Position numbers and translations under genes: made by a program. Under the pieces are notes generated by a model. That model saw only the letters and a program-made list of their open reading frames with translations, was not told the origin of the DNA and ran no database searches. Positions 1-7,592 of a DNA stretch of 64,000 nucleotides are shown here, piece by piece (position 1 is the stretch's first letter; every line of letters starts with the position of its first letter). Location of the stretch: contig JADLCX010000072.1 in assembly GCA_020846975.1 (NCBI GenBank), positions 1 to 64,000 of the forward strand, given 5' to 3'. Source of the stretch: Phycisphaerales bacterium. GTDB taxonomy: Bacteria; Planctomycetota; Phycisphaerae; Phycisphaerales; UBA1924.

Positions 1-52
1 CCTCGCGCAGCTTCCGGATGATCTCCTCGGTCCTGTGCCGCTTCCGCTTCAT
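1..52 (-). mobile_element. IS3-family transposase OrfA, N-terminal fragment (runs off the window)
   Basis: Reading the minus strand from the ATG at 52 gives MKRKRHRTEEIIRKLRE before the window ends. This closely resembles the first residues of IS3-family OrfA proteins, small helix-turn-helix proteins that act with the OrfB integrase. Only 17 codons are visible, so neither intactness nor subgroup can be judged. The element's outer end may lie near 108, where the minus strand reads TGAGCC, the TG..CA form typical of IS3 termini; that placement is inference. Confidence 0.7.
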
Positions 53-203
53 CGTCAAGAGCCTCCCGGGTACTTTGTACCCCAAAGACCCTCATCCGAC
101 TTGGCTCAGGTTTTCAAGGGCAGGTCAGCACCGCTCGGCTGTTCGCGCGGGTTCGGGTCTGCTGGCCATGAACAGGATCATCGGCAAGGCTACCGATGCC
201 ACG

Positions 204-749
204 TCACCGCGTGATCCACGCCGCGGCGAGGGCAATCATGGCGGCGGCGATGGCGAGGGTGGCGAGGGCGTAGGGAAGGAAGGACGCGACGGTGCGGGTG
301 GCGTCGGGCGTGGGCTTAGCGCAGGAGGTTGGTGTGGCCGTGGTTGGGACCATGCGCAGGCGGGATTGGAGCGTAGCCCAGGCATCGTTGGTGTTGGTTG
401 ACGTCGAGGCGGTTCGGGCATGGTCCTGCACGATGGCGATGACGAGGCTGATGTCGAAGGCGCGGAGGCCGAGGCGGCGGCCCACGGTGTTGAGGCGGGT
501 GCGGGATTCCGGGGGAAGGATGGCCGCGGTACCGCCTTGCAACTGTTCGAACGCGCGGCGGGCGAGGAGCCATCGCGGGTCATCGCCCTCGATGGCGGTT
601 TTGGCGGGCTTGGGGGGGCAGTCGGCGGTCACCCGCCACGACGGGGCATCGACGACCACGGGCCGCCGCGGAGCACGTCGCGGTTCGGCCACACCCGCGT
701 TGTGAAGACGCAACGCCACCACACCGGAACGCTGATCTTGGAGAGCCAT
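204..749 (-). CDS. Hypothetical protein with C-terminal membrane anchor
   Basis: A 181-residue protein that I do not recognise. A Pro/Arg-rich N-terminus is followed by a compact segment around residues 60-115 (containing WLLARRAFEQL and FDISLVIAIVQDHAR), a Thr/Ser-rich linker, and one hydrophobic helix at the extreme C-terminus (LATLAIAAAMIALAAAW) ending in TR. This suggests a tail-anchored or single-span protein with a cytoplasmic domain. The ATG at 749 is preferred; the frame stays open to 851, but the added residues are low-complexity. It is followed downstream by the transposase fragment on the same strand. Confidence 0.6.
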   Translation of the reverse strand: MALQDQRSGVVALRLHNAGVAEPRRAPRRPVVVDAPSWRVTADCPPKPAKTAIEGDDPRWLLARRAFEQLQGGTAAILPPESRTRLNTVGRRLGLRAFDISLVIAIVQDHARTASTSTNTNDAWATLQSRLRMVPTTATPTSCAKPTPDATRTVASFLPYALATLAIAAAMIALAAAWITR

Positions 750-1078
750 GAGAGCGAGAGACCCCCGAGTTGACGCCGGACCGGGACCCGACTCCCCATA
801 TGCACATCCTGTGCCAGCGCCGGCATCGCTCCGTTCGACGCTGAGGGACACCCCCCACCCGCACCTGATTATTGGGAACTGCCGAGCTCGCCGCGCGCGA
901 ATTCTCGACTATCCACACTCATCGTTCAACCACCCTCTTCAACCAATCGAAGATAACCTCCAACGCGCCCAATTCCGCCACGAATCGCCGCAGTCGCTCC
1001 CGTTCCACGCCCTCCGCCGAGACCCACCGCTTGCCGCCCGATCCGTCTCGATCCAAGACCGTCACCAACCTCCCGAGC

Positions 1079-1597
1079 GTGCGCTCACCGCTCGCGCCGC
1101 AGACCATCGTCGAGCGGCTTGATGCCGCCGCGCGGCGGGGGAAACTGCCGGGTTGGCGGTCTCCCGGCCCGGCCGCGCGCTCGTCAGGGACCCTCTTCGA
1201 GCTGACCGATTTCGCCCGACCGTTTGAGCACACACTCCGGGCGACGGCCGATCGCTATACCGGAGGCACTTCGCTTCGTTTCGACATTCGTCCCAAGCCG
1301 ACCCTGCCCGTGGTGTACCTGATCGTGCTCGTTGTCACCGTCTGGCCGGGCGTGTGGCTCACCAATTCGATGCTCCGCTCGTACTTCACCGGCTACGACT
1401 GGAAGACGTGGATGTGGTACCTCCCGCTCACGGTCCCTTTCATCCCCCTGGCGCTCGTGAGGGCGTGGAGAAAGTCGCGTCATTCCGCCCACGCCGAGGC
1501 CCTGGAACTCATCGGCAAGGTCGCGGGGGCGATCGAGGGTCAGATCGAGGGCGCGGCCGCGGAGATCGCCCCGACACCCCGCGCGACCACCGCCTGA
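1079..1597 (+). CDS. Hypothetical two-span membrane protein
   Basis: About 172 residues from the GTG at 1079. The frame is open back to 872, but those residues are Ser/Arg/Thr-rich and look non-coding. A short N-terminal domain (ERLDAAARRGKLPGW, then LFELTDFARPFE) precedes two hydrophobic helices: one centred on VVYLIVLVVTVWPGVWL, the other on WMWYLPLTVPFIPLAL. A soluble tail (AEALELIGKVAGAIEG) follows. I cannot assign a function. It ends 36 bp before the peptidase/ligase operon on the same strand, but a separate promoter-like TATACT lies in that gap, so it is probably not part of the operon. Confidence 0.6.
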   Translation: MRSPLAPQTIVERLDAAARRGKLPGWRSPGPAARSSGTLFELTDFARPFEHTLRATADRYTGGTSLRFDIRPKPTLPVVYLIVLVVTVWPGVWLTNSMLRSYFTGYDWKTWMWYLPLTVPFIPLALVRAWRKSRHSAHAEALELIGKVAGAIEGQIEGAAAEIAPTPRATTA

Positions 1598-1621
1598 CCC
1601 ATCATCGCCGCACAGGCCCGT

Positions 1622-1627
1622 TATACT
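1622..1627 (+). promoter_or_regulatory. Putative -10 box TATACT of the ligase operon
   Basis: TATACT ends 6 nt before the GTG start at 1634, so transcription would begin at or next to the start codon. No convincing -35 is visible 16-18 bp upstream. The same arrangement recurs before several other genes in the window. Confidence 0.5.
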
Positions 1628-1633
1628 CGCCCC

Positions 1634-2425
1634 GTGTCGATCAAGAACCGCCTTGAACTCGGGATCCTGCCGCAGCCGGACGACACCACCTGCGGCCCGA
1701 CCTGCCTCCACGCCGTCTACCGGTTCTACGGCGACCATGTGGAACTCCCGTCGGTCATCAGGGAAGTCCACCGGCTCGACCACGGCGGCACCTACGCCGC
1801 GTACCTCGGCCTTCACGCCCTGCAACGCGGCTACGACGTCAGGCTCTACACCTACAACCTGCAGGCCTTCGACCCCACATGGTTCCAGATCAGCCGCGAG
1901 GGCCTGATCGAACGCCTGACCGCCCGCAGAGAGGCGAGGGCTGGCACGCCGCTCGCCCCCGCCCTCGACGGCTATCTCGACTTCCTCAATGCCGGCGGCG
2001 GGGTCGAGTTTCAGGACCTCAATCCCCGCCTCATCCGCGGCTTCCTCAAGCGCGGCATCCCCATCCTCACCGGGCTCTCCTCCACATACCTCTACCAGTG
2101 CATGCGCGAGTTTGGCCCGCAGATGGAGGATGACGACATCCGCGGCGACCCCAGCGGCCACTTCGTCGTCCTGTGCGGTTACGACAAGGAAGACCGCACC
2201 GTTCTCGTCGCCGACCCCATGCACCCCAACCCGGCCTTCCAGGGCCTCCAGTACGTCGTCGGCATGGACCGCGTCGTCTGCGCCATCATGCTCGGCATCC
2301 TGACGCACGACGCCGACATGCTCATCATCGAGCCCCGCGACCGCAAGCCCCCCCCGCTGCTCTTCGACCTGCCCCTGCCCACCGAGCCGCCCTCGCCGGT
2401 CGAGGATCACGGCGCACACCAATAA
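1634..2425 (+). CDS. C39-like papain-fold cysteine peptidase
   Basis: A 263-residue protein of the peptidase C39-like family. Near the N-terminus is QPDDTTCGPTCLHAVYRFYG, the Q...CGPTC motif carrying the oxyanion Gln and catalytic Cys. The histidine block is GHFVVLCGYD and is followed by VLVADPMHPN, which supplies the Asp/Asn. There is no signal peptide or ABC-transporter domain, so it is a cytoplasmic stand-alone enzyme, not a bacteriocin exporter. The start is GTG, fixed by the absence of an earlier in-frame start and by the TATACT box just upstream. It is the first gene of a five-gene operon, 21 bp before the ATP-grasp ligase, so a role in trimming or transferring the peptide product, or a modified protein, is likely. 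That role is inference. Confidence 0.85.
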   Translation: MSIKNRLELGILPQPDDTTCGPTCLHAVYRFYGDHVELPSVIREVHRLDHGGTYAAYLGLHALQRGYDVRLYTYNLQAFDPTWFQISREGLIERLTARREARAGTPLAPALDGYLDFLNAGGGVEFQDLNPRLIRGFLKRGIPILTGLSSTYLYQCMREFGPQMEDDDIRGDPSGHFVVLCGYDKEDRTVLVADPMHPNPAFQGLQYVVGMDRVVCAIMLGILTHDADMLIIEPRDRKPPPLLFDLPLPTEPPSPVEDHGAHQ

Positions 2426-2446
2426 CCCAACCCTCCCCCGCCCCCC

Positions 2447-4018
2447 ATGTCCCTGCTCATCGTCGTCAACAACCCGAGCAACTGGCCGCTGACCACGCCG
2501 GGAGTCGAGGTCGTTTCCGCCCGGGCCTATATCAGCGATGTCCGCTATTCCGAACGGCGCAGCGCCAAGATCTTCAACCTCTGCCGCTCCTACCGCTACC
2601 AGTCGCTCGGGTACTACGTCTCGCTCCTGGCCGAGGCGCGGGGCCACAAGTGCCTCCCCTCGATCTCGACCATCCAGGACCTCAAGAGCCTGACGATGAT
2701 GCGCCTCGCGGCCGAGGACCTGGAAGAACTCATCCAGAAGAGTCTCGGCCGGATGCAGACCGACACGTTCGTGCTCAGCATCTACTTCGGCCGCAACATC
2801 GCCCGGCGCTACGACCGGCTCAGCCTCAAACTCTTCAACCTCTTCCCCGCGCCGCTCCTCCGGGCCCATTTCGCCCGCGACAAGGACCGCGAGTGGACGC
2901 TCCAGAGCATCGCCCCGATCTCCGCCAGCGACATCCCCCCCGAGCACCTCGAGTTCGTGCTCCAGGGCGCCGAGGAGTACTTCGCCGGACGCCGCCAGCA
3001 GACCAAGAAGGCCCTGCCACGCTACGACCTGGCGATCCTCTTCAACCCCGATGCCGCCGTCACCGAGTGCCCATCTTCCGAAGAGACCATCGCCAAGTTC
3101 ATCAGGGCCGCCAAGCGCCTCGGCATCGCGGCGGAGGTCATCGGAAAGGATGACTACGGCAAACTCGCCGAGTTCGACGCCCTGTTCATCCGCGAGACCA
3201 CCTACGTCAACCACTACACCTACCGCTTCTCCCGCAAGGCCGCCGCCGAAGGCCTGGTCGTCATCGACGACCCCAACTCCATCGTGAAGTGCTCGAACAA
3301 GGTCTTCCTCGCCGAGAGCCTCGCGGCCAACGACATCCGCGCCCCGCGAACCTTCATCGTCCACCGCGACAACATCGAGGACATACCCCTCTACGTCGGC
3401 TTCCCGTGCGTCCTGAAGCAGCCCGACTCCAGTTTCAGCCAGGGTGTCATCAAGGTCGATGACCCCGCCGCGCTCGAACGCGAGACCATGAACATCCTCG
3501 CCAGGAGCGACCTCATCATCGCCCAGGAGTTCCTGCCCAGCGACTACGACTGGCGCGTCGGCGTGCTCGATCGCCAGCCCCTGTACGTCTGCAAGTACCA
3601 CATGGTCCGCGGCCATTGGCAGATCGCCAAGGCCGATTCCGCCGGACGCCGCCGGTTCGGGCGCGTCGAGGGTCTCCCCATCGAGAGCGCGCCCCGAAGC
3701 GTTGTCAAGGCGGCCGTGAACGCCGCCAACCTCATCGGCGACGGCCTCTACGGTGTTGATGTCAAGCAGGTTGGCAGCAAGGCCTATGTGATCGAGGTCA
3801 ACGACAACCCCAACGTCGATGTCGGCTGCGAGGACCGTATCCTCCGCGACGACCTCTACGACCGCGTCATGCGCAGTTTCCTGCGCCGGCTCGACCACAT
3901 CCACGGCCCACCGCCGGATGCGCCCTCCGCGCCCGCTCCCTCCCTCCCCCAGGCCGCCGACTGGCAACGCGGCCTCTACGGCCACACCGCACGCCCCTCA
4001 TCCGTCGATCTCCTGTAG
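2447..4018 (+). CDS. RimK-type ATP-grasp amide ligase with N-terminal RLAN domain
   Basis: 523 residues. The first ~190 resemble the RLAN domain found in front of RimK-like ligases (LLIVVNNP..., then RSYRYQSLGYYVSLLAEARG). The ATP-grasp domain follows from about residue 195. Visible ligands are K324 in PCVLKQPDSSFSQG, the adenine-side QEFLPSDYDWRVG, and the metal residues D438 (GLYGVDVK) and E450/N452 in VIEVNDNPN. Such enzymes use ATP to join a carboxylate to an amine through an acyl phosphate, typically adding Glu or another amino acid. The substrate is not deducible. The Pro/Ala-rich C-terminal tail is probably disordered. It lies between the peptidase (21 bp upstream) and the GCS2-type ligase (36 bp downstream). 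Confidence 0.88.
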   Translation: MSLLIVVNNPSNWPLTTPGVEVVSARAYISDVRYSERRSAKIFNLCRSYRYQSLGYYVSLLAEARGHKCLPSISTIQDLKSLTMMRLAAEDLEELIQKSLGRMQTDTFVLSIYFGRNIARRYDRLSLKLFNLFPAPLLRAHFARDKDREWTLQSIAPISASDIPPEHLEFVLQGAEEYFAGRRQQTKKALPRYDLAILFNPDAAVTECPSSEETIAKFIRAAKRLGIAAEVIGKDDYGKLAEFDALFIRETTYVNHYTYRFSRKAAAEGLVVIDDPNSIVKCSNKVFLAESLAANDIRAPRTFIVHRDNIEDIPLYVGFPCVLKQPDSSFSQGVIKVDDPAALERETMNILARSDLIIAQEFLPSDYDWRVGVLDRQPLYVCKYHMVRGHWQIAKADSAGRRRFGRVEGLPIESAPRSVVKAAVNAANLIGDGLYGVDVKQVGSKAYVIEVNDNPNVDVGCEDRILRDDLYDRVMRSFLRRLDHIHGPPPDAPSAPAPSLPQAADWQRGLYGHTARPSSVDLL

Positions 4019-4054
4019 CCATCTACACCGTCACCAAACCGCACCGCCTCCCCC

Positions 4055-5332
4055 ATGCTCCACCTTTTCCAGGCCTTCGGCGTCGAACTCGAGTACATGA
4101 TCGTCCGCGATCGATCGCTCGATGTCTTTCCCGCCACGGACCAACTGCTCCACGCCGTCGCGCCCGATCCCGCCGAACCCTACCCGACCGAACTCGAACG
4201 CGAGCACGGCATCTCGTGGTCCAACGAACTCGCGCTCCATGTCGTCGAACTCAAGACCACCGACCCGGTCCCCCGCTTCCACGGCCTCGCCGACCGCTTC
4301 CAGCGCAATATCGCCGACATCCACGCCCGTCTGCGCCCGCTCGGCGCACGCCTCATGCCCGCCGCCATGCACCCGTGGATGAACCCCTTCGGCGAGATGA
4401 AACTCTGGCCGCACGACTACTCGCCCGTCTACGAGGCCTTCAACCGCATCTTCGACTGCCGCGGCCACGGCTGGGCCAATCTCCAGTCCGTCCACCTCAA
4501 TCTCCCCTTCGCCGATGATGCCGAGTTCGCCAGGCTCCACGCCGCGATCCGTCTCCTGCTGCCCATCCTCCCCGCCGTCGCCGCCTCCAGCCCCATGATG
4601 GACGGCCGGCTCACCGGGCTGATGGACAACCGCCTCGACGTCTACCAGTCCAACGCCCGCAAGGCCCCCGCAGTCTCGGGCCGCGTGATCCCCGAACCCG
4701 TCTACTCCCGCGCCGACTACGAGCGAGTCATCCTGAACGCGATCTACCAGGAACTTGAGCCCCACGACCCCGCGGGCACGCTCCGCTACGAGTGGGCCAA
4801 TGCCCGCGGCGCGATCGCCCGCTTCGACCGTAACGCCATCGAGATCCGGGTGCTCGACGTGCAGGAGTGCCCCGCCGCCGATATCGCGCTCTGCACCGCC
4901 ATCGCCGGCGTCCTCCAGGCCACGGTCGGGCAGCGATGGAGCGAAACCTACACCCAGCAGGCCTGGGCCGTCGAACCCCTCCGCGCCATCTTCCTCGATT
5001 GCGTCCGCGACGCCGACGCCGCCGTGATCACCGATACCGCTTACCTCCGCGCCTTCGGGCTCAACGCCGAGCAGGCCACCGCCGGCGAGCTCTGGAGCCA
5101 CCTGATCGCCTGCACCCGCCCCGTCTCCGACGAGGACGACGACGCCCGCTTGCCCATCGAGTTCATTCTTCACCACGGCGCGCTCGCCCGACGCCTCACC
5201 CGCGCCCTCGTCGACCACGATCTCCCTCGAACGCGGCTCGCAGGCGTCGATCTCGACCGCGACCGCGTCTCCGCCGTCTACCGTTCCCTCTGCGACTGCC
5301 TCGAGCACGGAACCATGTTCCTCGGCATCTGA
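4055..5332 (+). CDS. GCS2-type carboxylate-amine ligase (glutamate-cysteine ligase family)
   Basis: 425 residues of the glutamate-cysteine ligase 2 / glutamine-synthetase-like fold. FGVELEYMIV at the N-terminus places E11 and E13 as metal ligands. WSNELALHVVELKT, ANLQSVHLNLPF and the C-terminal RNAIEIRVLDVQECPAADI are further family blocks. Proteins of this family make gamma-glutamyl or related amide bonds with ATP; many members do not make glutathione precursors. Two different ligases side by side suggest a product with two amide bonds. The gene is followed by a 93-bp gap with two stem-loops before the next operon gene. Confidence 0.85.
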   Translation: MLHLFQAFGVELEYMIVRDRSLDVFPATDQLLHAVAPDPAEPYPTELEREHGISWSNELALHVVELKTTDPVPRFHGLADRFQRNIADIHARLRPLGARLMPAAMHPWMNPFGEMKLWPHDYSPVYEAFNRIFDCRGHGWANLQSVHLNLPFADDAEFARLHAAIRLLLPILPAVAASSPMMDGRLTGLMDNRLDVYQSNARKAPAVSGRVIPEPVYSRADYERVILNAIYQELEPHDPAGTLRYEWANARGAIARFDRNAIEIRVLDVQECPAADIALCTAIAGVLQATVGQRWSETYTQQAWAVEPLRAIFLDCVRDADAAVITDTAYLRAFGLNAEQATAGELWSHLIACTRPVSDEDDDARLPIEFILHHGALARRLTRALVDHDLPRTRLAGVDLDRDRVSAVYRSLCDCLEHGTMFLGI

Positions 5333-5339
5333 CCGTCGC

Positions 5340-5404
5340 ATCGGCTTCAAGCCGATATCAAGGCGGCGCGCTCAACCATGAAGGGCTCGGACTTGGTTTG
5401 AGCG
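5340..5404 (+). other. Two inverted repeats in the operon's largest gap
   Basis: ATCGGCTT (5340-5347) and AAGCCGAT (5349-5356) form a 17-bp palindrome beginning 8 bp after the ligase stop. CGCTCAA (5369-5375) pairs with TTGAGCG (5398-5404) around a 22-nt loop. There is no T-run, so this is not a classical terminator. It may be an mRNA processing or stability structure separating the ligase genes from the amidohydrolase and transporter genes. Confidence 0.4.
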
Positions 5405-5425
5405 TCCGACCCGGCATCCCCAGCC

Positions 5426-6160
5426 ATGCCCACCGCCCCAAGCCTTCTTCTCACCTGCGAGCACGGAGGCAACCTCATCCCCAGCGACTACGCGGCACAC
5501 TTCCGCGCCCGCGATCGCCTGCTCCACTCCCACCGCGGCTGGGACCCCGGCGCCCTCGACCTCGCCACGCACCTGGCTACCTCTCTGCCCGCCCCGCTCA
5601 CCGCGGCGCTGGTCTCTCGACTCCTGGTCGACCTGAACCGCTCGCCCGACAACCCCTCTCTGTTCTCGTCGATCTCCGCCCCGCTCGACGACACCGCCCG
5701 CGCGGCGATCCTCCAGCGGTATTACTCCCCCTACCGCGAGTCCGTGACACGCCAGGTCCGCGATTCCGCGCGATCGCACCGGCAGATGCTGCACATCTCC
5801 ATCCACACCTTCACGCCCGTTCTCCGCGGCCGCACCCGCGACGTGGATGTCGGCCTGCTCTTCGACCCCGCCCGCCCACGCGAAGCCGCCTTCGCGCGCG
5901 CCTGGAAGTCCGCTCTCGCCGCCAAACTCCGGCTTCACGGCTCCGCACCCCTCCGCTTGGGCTTCAACACGCCCTACCGCGGTACTGACGACGGCCTGAC
6001 CACCCACCTCCGCACACAGTTCCCGGATCGGGCCTACGCCGGGCTCGAACTCGAGGTCAACCAGCGTTTCGCCCGCCGGCCCGGCCGCGCCTGGCGGATC
6101 ATCAAGCTCGCCCTCGTCGATTCGCTCCGCGAACTCGGCTTCGGAGCGCCGACCCGATGA
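5426..6160 (+). CDS. N-formylglutamate amidohydrolase family enzyme
   Basis: 244 residues carrying the family blocks in order: LLTCEHGGNLIPSDY near the N-terminus, SHRGWDPGALDLA, SRLLVDLNRSPDN, LHISIHTFTPVL in the middle, DVDVGLLFDP, and finally TPYRGTDDGLTTHLR and AGLELEVNQRF. The characterised relative HutG2 hydrolyses N-formylglutamate to glutamate and formate in histidine breakdown. No other hut gene is present, and the neighbours are two amide ligases. Here it therefore more likely removes an acyl group from, or degrades, a glutamyl-type product. It is cytoplasmic, with no signal. Its stop overlaps the start of the transporter gene (ATGA), indicating translational coupling. Confidence 0.87.
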   Translation: MPTAPSLLLTCEHGGNLIPSDYAAHFRARDRLLHSHRGWDPGALDLATHLATSLPAPLTAALVSRLLVDLNRSPDNPSLFSSISAPLDDTARAAILQRYYSPYRESVTRQVRDSARSHRQMLHISIHTFTPVLRGRTRDVDVGLLFDPARPREAAFARAWKSALAAKLRLHGSAPLRLGFNTPYRGTDDGLTTHLRTQFPDRAYAGLELEVNQRFARRPGRAWRIIKLALVDSLRELGFGAPTR

Positions 6161-7548
6161 GCAGGCCGACCGGCTCGCGTCTGAGTGATACCCGTCGCAA
6201 CCTCCGGCTCAGCACCCGTGACGGCAGTTGGTACTGCGTCATGTGGGCCGTCGGCGAGTCCAGCATCGGCGCTTTCGGCGTCGCGCTCGGCCTGTCCGCG
6301 GCCGTCGTCGGGTTTCTGGATTCCGTGCCGAAAGTCTGCGGCTCGCTCATGCAGCTCGCCTCGCACCGCGTGGTGCGGATGCTCGGTTCACACAAGCGGT
6401 GGGTCGTCTGGACAGCCCTTGTCCAGGCTCTGACGTTCCTCCCGCTGGCCATCGGCGGGCTCCTGGGCGACATGCCCGCGACGCTCCTGTTCCTGTTCGC
6501 GGCCATCTACTGGGGCGCGGCCTGGGCCTGCGCCAACACCTGGACCACCTTCATCTCCACCATCGTTCCTCGCTCGGTCCGCCCCGCTTTTTTTTCCCAG
6601 CGTAACCGCTGGCTCAACCTCGTCATCGTGCTGTCGATGCTCATCGGCGGCTGGGTGCTCGCCGCGGGCCGCGCCGCCGGGCACGAGTTCGGCGCCTTCG
6701 CATCCCTCTTCGCCATTGCTTGCGTCTGCCGACTGCTCTCGGCGCTCTATCTCCACCGACACACCGAGCCGCAGCCGATCCCGCCCGGGCTTCGCGCCGT
6801 CTCCTGGCGCGAACTCTTCGGCCGCTACCGCCACGGGCCGGGCGGGCGGTTCCTCGCCTACCGCCTCGGCCATGAACTCGCGAACCAGGTTTCGACGCCC
6901 TTTCTCGTGCCCTTCCTGCTCCGGGAGCGCGGCCTCCAGGACAACTACTTCCTCTTCGCCGCCCTCGCCGCTACGCCGATCCTCAGCAAGGCCCTCATCC
7001 TCCCGCTTCTCGGCCGTATCGCCCACGGCCATGGGTCCCGCGCACTGCTGCGACTCGGCGGACTCGCCGTCGTCCCGCTCCCGATTCTCTGGCTCGTCGA
7101 TGATTCCATCGAGTGGATGTTCATCGTCCAGATCATCACCGGTGTCGCCCTTGGGGCCCAGGAACTCGCGGTCTTCCTGCTCGCCTTCGACACCATCCCC
7201 GAAAACGAACGCACGAGCGTGATGAGCAAGTTCAACGTCGGGCTGTTCACCATGACGTTGCTGGGTTCACTCATCGGCGGAGCACTCCTGATCGAGCAGC
7301 CCGCACGCGAGGCCACATCACACGCCCAGGTCGGATACACCCTCGCTTTCGCCACTTCCACGGTCCTGAGAATGGCTTCGCTCGCGCTCCTGGCACGAAT
7401 ACCGAAACTCGAAACCCTCCCGAGCCCCGATGTCGGGGAAGAACTACCACCTCTTTCGGGCACCTTGGAGCAACCCTTTATCCCATTGCACGAGGCCAAA
7501 TCACCCGAACAGGGTGCGGATTCTGCCGATCCTCACAAAAACCGATAA
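6157..7548 (+). CDS. MFS transporter, likely exporter of the operon's product
   Basis: 463 residues with about 11-12 hydrophobic helices and the short Arg/Lys-rich cytoplasmic loops of the major facilitator superfamily, for example between helices 2 and 3 (HRVVRMLGSHKRWVV). The C-terminal ~55 residues are polar and Pro/Glu-rich. It resembles the general MFS_1 class and does not reveal its substrate. The start codon overlaps the preceding amidohydrolase by 4 bp, tying it to the ligase operon, so transport of the amide product or its precursor is the natural inference. Direction cannot be told from sequence. Confidence 0.85.
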   Translation: MSRPTGSRLSDTRRNLRLSTRDGSWYCVMWAVGESSIGAFGVALGLSAAVVGFLDSVPKVCGSLMQLASHRVVRMLGSHKRWVVWTALVQALTFLPLAIGGLLGDMPATLLFLFAAIYWGAAWACANTWTTFISTIVPRSVRPAFFSQRNRWLNLVIVLSMLIGGWVLAAGRAAGHEFGAFASLFAIACVCRLLSALYLHRHTEPQPIPPGLRAVSWRELFGRYRHGPGGRFLAYRLGHELANQVSTPFLVPFLLRERGLQDNYFLFAALAATPILSKALILPLLGRIAHGHGSRALLRLGGLAVVPLPILWLVDDSIEWMFIVQIITGVALGAQELAVFLLAFDTIPENERTSVMSKFNVGLFTMTLLGSLIGGALLIEQPAREATSHAQVGYTLAFATSTVLRMASLALLARIPKLETLPSPDVGEELPPLSGTLEQPFIPLHEAKSPEQGADSADPHKNR

Positions 7549-7554
7549 ACCGAC

Positions 7555-7583
7555 TTGCAACCGAACAAACGATCCGGTATGCT
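7555..7583 (+). promoter_or_regulatory. Putative sigma70-type promoter TTGCAA-N17-TATGCT
   Basis: -35 TTGCAA at 7555-7560 and -10 TATGCT at 7578-7583 are separated by 17 bp. The start codon of the next gene is 9 nt after the -10 box, leaving a leader of only a few nucleotides. Confidence 0.6.
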
Positions 7584-7592
7584 ACCGCTCCG

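Noticed and set aside
1184..3985. A 933-codon minus-strand open frame opposite the peptidase and ATP-grasp genes
   Set aside because: It is rich in Val/Gly/Ala/Asp, without family motifs, and is exactly antisense to two well-supported genes; long mirror frames are expected at this GC content.
4031..5350. A 439-codon minus-strand open frame opposite the GCS2-type ligase
   Set aside because: Antisense shadow of a gene with clear motifs; no recognisable residues of its own.
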